Source: an uncultured Hyphomicrobiales bacterium
Lineage (GTDB): Bacteria; Pseudomonadota; Alphaproteobacteria; Rhizobiales; Beijerinckiaceae
Assembly: GCA_903916165.1 (NCBI GenBank)
Contig: CAIWVR010000444.1
Location: 1 to 11,317, forward strand
Reading direction: 5' to 3'
DNA length: 11,317 nucleotides
The stretch's first letter is position 1. Each line of letters starts with the position of its first letter. The notes under the pieces were generated by a model that did not search any database, had not been told where the DNA came from, and saw only the letters and a program-made list of their open reading frames with translations. Positions 9,113 to 11,317 of this stretch are shown here, piece by piece. The position numbers and the translations under genes are program-made.

Positions 9113-9139
9113 AAGGGGAAGTGGTCTCCCACTTCCCCT
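9113..9139 (-). terminator. Strong hairpin terminator after rplU-rpmA
   Basis: GGGGAAGTGG (9115-9124) and CCACTTCCCC (9129-9138) pair perfectly, and A9114-T9139 extends the stem to 11 bp. Read on the minus strand the loop is GAGA, a stable tetraloop type. It is followed by TTCGTCGTTCT, a broken U-tract. It lies about 130 nt past rpmA and just before the Shine-Dalgarno of the broken GNAT gene, so it probably ends or attenuates the ribosomal-protein transcript before obgE. A second, weaker hairpin (9220-9245: CCACC with GGTGG, GTCTC with GAGAC) lies closer to the rpmA stop. Confidence 0.6.
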
Positions 9140-9269
9140 GGCCCCCTTGCGAGATCGGACTGGTCCGGATCTTGGCGGGCTGTCGCCCCCTGGATCCTCT
9201 GGCTCGTTGAAGAACCTGTCCACCGGGTCTCGTGAGAGACGGTGGGGGCTCTTCGTCAAACCACCACCT

Positions 9270-9539
9270 TTATTCTGCGGCCTGCGCCTGCGGCACGACT
9301 GTTACGAAAGCGCGCCCATTGGCCTTGGTGACGAAGAGCACCTTGCCGGGGACGAGGGCGAAGAGCGTGTGATCGACGCCCATGCCGACATTGGAGCCGG
9401 GATGCCACTTCGTGCCGCGCTGGCGCACGATGATATTGCCGCCGATGACATTTTCGCCACCGAACTTCTTGACGCCAAGACGGCGCCCGTCAGAGTCGCG
9501 GCCGTTGCGGGATGAGCCGCCTGCCTTTTTGTGAGCCAT
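9270..9539 (-). CDS. rpmA: 50S ribosomal protein L27
   Basis: L27 is a structural protein of the large ribosomal subunit whose N-terminal tail reaches the peptidyl-transferase centre. The 89 residues match the family length. The sequence [20 protein letters not shown], then LGVKKFGG and a [10 protein letters not shown] run at about 39-48, is the standard L27 signature. As in other proteobacteria, it starts MAHKKAGG with no N-terminal cleavage extension. A short Ala/Gln-rich tail (PQAQAAE) ends the protein. The ATG at 9537-9539 has AGGA a few bases upstream. It lies 107 nt downstream of rplU, and the two form the usual L21-L27 pair. The gap between them contains only a weak hairpin (GCTCT with AGAGC, 9603-9622). 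Confidence 0.98.
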   Translation of the reverse strand: MAHKKAGGSSRNGRDSDGRRLGVKKFGGENVIGGNIIVRQRGTKWHPGSNVGMGVDHTLFALVPGKVLFVTKANGRAFVTVVPQAQAAE

Positions 9540-9646
9540 AGTCCTGCTCCAAACCTGAGTGGCCTGTGGAATGTTCCGAAGGCCAGAATGAATGTTGTGT
9601 GAGCTCTATCGCAAGACAGAGCCCGTCTCGAAACCGGGTCGCGCGA

Positions 9647-9961
9647 TCAGTTCAGCGCGATTCCCGTGATGCGCACGATCGTCAGATCCTGACGGTGACC
9701 GCGCTTGCGCTTCGAATTCTTGCGGCGGCGCTTCTTGAAGGCGATGACCTTCGGACCGCGATCCTGCTTGACGATTTCACCTGAGACCGTGACGCCGGCG
9801 ACCGTCGGGGCACCAACATTGATGGTCTCGCCATCGACGAGCATGAGCACTTCGTTGAACGTCACCACATCGCCGGCTTCGCCAACGAGGGTCATGACGG
9901 TAATCTTGTCTTCGGCGGCAACCTTATATTGCTTGCCGCCGGTTTTGATGACTGCGAACAT
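9647..9961 (-). CDS. rplU: 50S ribosomal protein L21
   Basis: L21 is a large-subunit protein that binds 23S rRNA. The 104 residues cover the full family length. The start MFAVIKTGGKQYKV (1-14) and the basic block FKKRRRKNSKRKRGHRQ (75-91), ending in TIVRITGI, are diagnostic. The ATG at 9959-9961 has a good Shine-Dalgarno GAGGA (9968-9972) at 6-nt spacing. It is the first gene of the minus-strand run and is preceded by a clear promoter and a leader of about 143 nt. rpmA follows. Confidence 0.98.
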   Translation of the reverse strand: MFAVIKTGGKQYKVAAEDKITVMTLVGEAGDVVTFNEVLMLVDGETINVGAPTVAGVTVSGEIVKQDRGPKVIAFKKRRRKNSKRKRGHRQDLTIVRITGIALN

Positions 9962-10104
9962 CGTTTTTCCTCGTGTTCAATCCGGCTCTGCCCTCAAGAG
10001 GACGGCCAGCTTCTTTGCAGGTGCAAACCAGCGTGAATGCTCCGGCCTCCGATGGGCCTGGGCCCAAACGAAAGATGCGGCCCGAAAGCCGCGCGCCGAA
10101 GCGA
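9962..10104 (-). promoter_or_regulatory. Structured 5' leader of rplU
   Basis: This is the stretch from the predicted transcription start (about 10104) to the rplU ATG, roughly 143 nt. Small hairpins are visible on the minus strand: GCGGC with GCCGC near 10075-10092, GGGC with GCCC near 10053-10064, TTTGC with GCAAA (10014-10027), and CCTC with GAGG (9992-10001). No coding frame explains them. Autoregulatory leaders are well known for ribosomal-protein operons, including L21 in other phyla, but no published motif is matched here, so this remains an inference from length and structure. Confidence 0.35.
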
Positions 10105-10110
10105 GGGGCT

Positions 10111-10140
10111 TCTATAGGGGGAGGCGGGGCGCGGAGTCAA
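10111..10140 (-). promoter_or_regulatory. Sigma70-type promoter of rplU-rpmA
   Basis: On the minus strand, TTGACT (10135-10140) is a near-consensus -35 box and TATAGA (10111-10116) a near-consensus -10 box, separated by an 18-bp C-rich spacer (10117-10134). Both boxes stand out in this very GC-rich region. The predicted start of transcription is about 10103-10105. It fits a strongly expressed ribosomal-protein transcript. Confidence 0.75.
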
Positions 10141-10177
10141 ACAGAAACGAGGAAAGCGTGGACGGCAAGCCGCGTGT

Positions 10178-10310
10178 GCGCCCTTCTCCCGCGCTGGCGG
10201 GAGAAGGTGGACCGCGAAGCGGGACGGATGAGGGTTTGCGCTACTGGCAGGCGCCCTCACCCGTCTGCCTTCGGCAGCCACCCTGTCCCGCCAGCGCAGG
10301 AGAAGGGCGC
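10178..10310. repeat. Long palindromic repeat (REP/BIME-like) in the divergent intergenic region
   Basis: The outer arms GCGCCCTTCTCC (10178-10189) and GGAGAAGGGCGC (10299-10310) are perfect reverse complements. The match continues inward imperfectly (GCGCTGGCGGGA near 10191-10202 against TCCCGCCAGCGC near 10286-10297) and ends in GATGAGGG (10227-10234) against CCTCACCC near 10255-10262. Each arm also contains its own small hairpins (TTCTCCCGC with GCGGGAGAA; CCGC-GAA-GCGG). It lies between the rplU promoter and the upstream region of the plus-strand gene. Its plan, with an outer hairpin, a GCGAAGC-type middle and a GGTGAGGG-type inner arm, matches the repeat at 2995-3109, suggesting one dispersed family with diverged subtypes. 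Confidence 0.82.
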
Positions 10311-10319
10311 TCAGCCCCA

Positions 10320-10347
10320 TTGCCCTGCGGGACAACTTAGCTAAACT
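10320..10347 (+). promoter_or_regulatory. Possible promoter of the cyclodeaminase-family gene
   Basis: TTGCCC (10320-10325) and TAAACT (10342-10347) with a 16-bp spacer are a plausible but weak -35/-10 pair. They would place the transcription start at about 10353-10356, that is, on the ATG at 10355, giving a leaderless mRNA. This fits the absence of any Shine-Dalgarno before that ATG. Other promoter placements upstream cannot be excluded. Confidence 0.35.
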
Positions 10348-10351
10348 TGTC
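10331..10351. promoter_or_regulatory. Palindromic operator-like site
   Basis: GACAA (10331-10335) and TTGTC (10347-10351) are inverted arms around a perfect 8-bp palindrome TTAGCTAA (10337-10344). The inner and outer arms are offset by one base. The site overlaps the possible -10 box and ends 3 bp before the start codon, a typical position for a repressor site. TTGT/ACAA arms occur in GntR-type operators, but no regulator gene is in the window, so the binding protein is unknown. Confidence 0.45.
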
Positions 10352-10354
10352 GTC

Positions 10355-11317
10355 ATGACACTCATCATCAACAACAAAGACGTCGCCCAGGTCCTCACCA
10401 TGCCCGACACGATCGCGGCGCTGGAGACGTCCTATCTCAACCTCGCTTCCGGAGAGGCCATCTGTCGGCCCCGGATCGACATCCGCATCCCCACCAGCGA
10501 CCCCACCAAAAATTACCAATGGGGCACGATGGAGGGTGGCTCGACGGGCGGCTATTTCGCCATCCGCATGAAGTCCGACATCGTCTACGAAAGCCAGTAC
10601 AATGGCGTCGTCACGCAGGAGAAATATTGCACGAAGCCCGGCCTGTTCTGCGGCCTCATCCTGCTGACCTCGATCGAGAATGCCGAGCCGCTGGCCCTCA
10701 TCAACGACGGTCATCTGCAGCACATGCGGGTCGGCGGCGATGGCGGGATCGGGGTGAAATATATGGCGCGCCAGGACGCCGAGGTGGTGGGCATCATCGG
10801 CTCGGGCGGCATGGCGCGCACCCATATGCAGAGCTTCACGGCCGTGCGCAATATCAAGAAGGTGCAGGTGTTCAGCCCCACCAAAGCCAATCGCGAGGCC
10901 TTTGCCGAGGAGATCCGTGCGCTTTATGGCATTGAGGTGCAGGTCTGCGACGCGCCCGAACAGGTCTATCGCGGCGCGCATATTGTGGCGGGGCTGACCG
11001 ATTCCGCCCTGCCGGTGCTGAACGGCGACCTGCTGGAGCCGGGCACGCATATTGTCAACATCGGCGGCGGCGGCATTCCCGACCGCAAATCGCTCGACCG
11101 GGTGGATGTCTACCTGCGCTTTGGCGACGCCCCCGCCCCGCGCGACCGCCCCGAGCTGGCGCTCGACGACGAGTTTATCACCTGGGAAGCCCGCCCGACC
11201 GCGGCCAGGCACGGCGACCGCCGCAAGGGCAAGAAGGCGCATGGCGTGACACTGCCCGACAAGCGCATCACGCTCGCCGATCTCGTCTCGGGCCAGGCCA
11301 AGGGCCGCACGTCGGAC
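10355..11317 (+). CDS. Ornithine cyclodeaminase/mu-crystallin family protein (3' end beyond window)
   Basis: This frame is open from the ATG at 10355 to the right edge (321 codons, no stop), so the C-terminus is missing. An N-terminal segment with RPRIDIRIP (38-46) and MKSD (72-75, Lys73 at the family's substrate Lys) precedes a Rossmann NAD(P)-binding fold: VVGIIGSGGMARTHMQSF (144-161) holds the GxGxxA-type motif. DGHLQHMRVGG (118-128) matches the usual T-lRTaA segment, with Arg125 kept. The stretch VNIGGGGIPDRKSL (234-247) lines up by eye with the catalytic region of ornithine cyclodeaminase, but the key Asp is Gly240. Thus it belongs to the family, but is probably not a true ornithine cyclodeaminase; imine reductase or amino-acid dehydrogenase activity is possible. 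The region after about 260 (DAPAPRDRPE, then a Lys/Arg-rich stretch) looks longer than in short family members. It is divergent from rplU, with no Shine-Dalgarno. Confidence 0.85.
   Translation, partial: MTLIINNKDVAQVLTMPDTIAALETSYLNLASGEAICRPRIDIRIPTSDPTKNYQWGTMEGGSTGGYFAIRMKSDIVYESQYNGVVTQEKYCTKPGLFCGLILLTSIENAEPLALINDGHLQHMRVGGDGGIGVKYMARQDAEVVGIIGSGGMARTHMQSFTAVRNIKKVQVFSPTKANREAFAEEIRALYGIEVQVCDAPEQVYRGAHIVAGLTDSALPVLNGDLLEPGTHIVNIGGGGIPDRKSLDRVDVYLRFGDAPAPRDRPELALDDEFITWEARPTAARHGDRRKGKKAHGVTLPDKRITLADLVSGQAKGRTSD

Noticed and set aside
9049..9269. Possible tRNA or small RNA gene between rpmA and the GNAT remnant
   Set aside because: Only simple hairpins are present; I found no cloverleaf, T-loop or CCA-end pattern.
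10178..10310. CRISPR array or transposon end
   Set aside because: There is only one inverted pair, with no regular direct repeats and spacers and no transposase; a REP/BIME-like palindrome explains it better.
10337..11242. A 301-codon open frame on the minus strand opposite the cyclodeaminase-family gene
   Set aside because: The plus-strand frame has a clear Rossmann motif and family segments; the antisense product is rich in Ala, Asp, His and Val without any recognisable motif.

Overview
This GC-rich window looks like alphaproteobacterial chromosome, most likely Hyphomicrobiales (Rhizobiales). Two things point there. One is the gene order rplU-rpmA-(GNAT)-obgE-proB-proA-nadD-rsfS-rlmH-envC-like-ctpA followed by a membrane-anchored deacetylase-type gene, which is a known conserved block in that order. 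The other is the protein sequences themselves, for example the ProB, Obg and L27 signatures. No phage, plasmid, CRISPR, IS, tRNA or rRNA gene was seen.

Almost everything is on the minus strand, so transcription runs from high to low coordinates. It starts in the 393-bp divergent intergenic region 9962-10354. There a good sigma70-type promoter (10111-10140) drives rplU (L21) and rpmA (L27) through a roughly 143-nt structured leader. A strong hairpin at 9113-9139 lies behind rpmA. Next comes a broken GNAT acetyltransferase gene (8532-9048), then obgE, proB and proA (first two steps of proline synthesis), nadD (NAD synthesis), rsfS and rlmH (ribosome silencing and 23S rRNA methylation). After a 165-bp gap filled by a palindromic repeat come a LytM-type amidase activator (envC-like) and the S41 protease ctpA, which overlap by one base (TAATG). 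A clear intrinsic terminator (225-263) closes this run. Beyond it is the N-terminus of a membrane-anchored protein (1-162), probably the divergent polysaccharide deacetylase usually found here.

On the plus strand, 10355-11317 is an ornithine cyclodeaminase/mu-crystallin family gene that runs off the right edge. It has no visible Shine-Dalgarno. A palindrome and a possible -10 box sit directly against its ATG, so it may be leaderless and operator-controlled. By eye it lacks the catalytic Asp of true ornithine cyclodeaminase.

The block links ribosome assembly and growth control (L21, L27, Obg, RsfS, RlmH), proline and NAD synthesis, and cell-envelope remodelling at division (EnvC-like, CtpA). 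I see no obviously new multi-gene system. The points most worth a second look are the decayed GNAT gene, two related long palindromic repeats (2995-3109 and 10178-10310), and the unusual cyclodeaminase-family gene with its compact promoter/operator.
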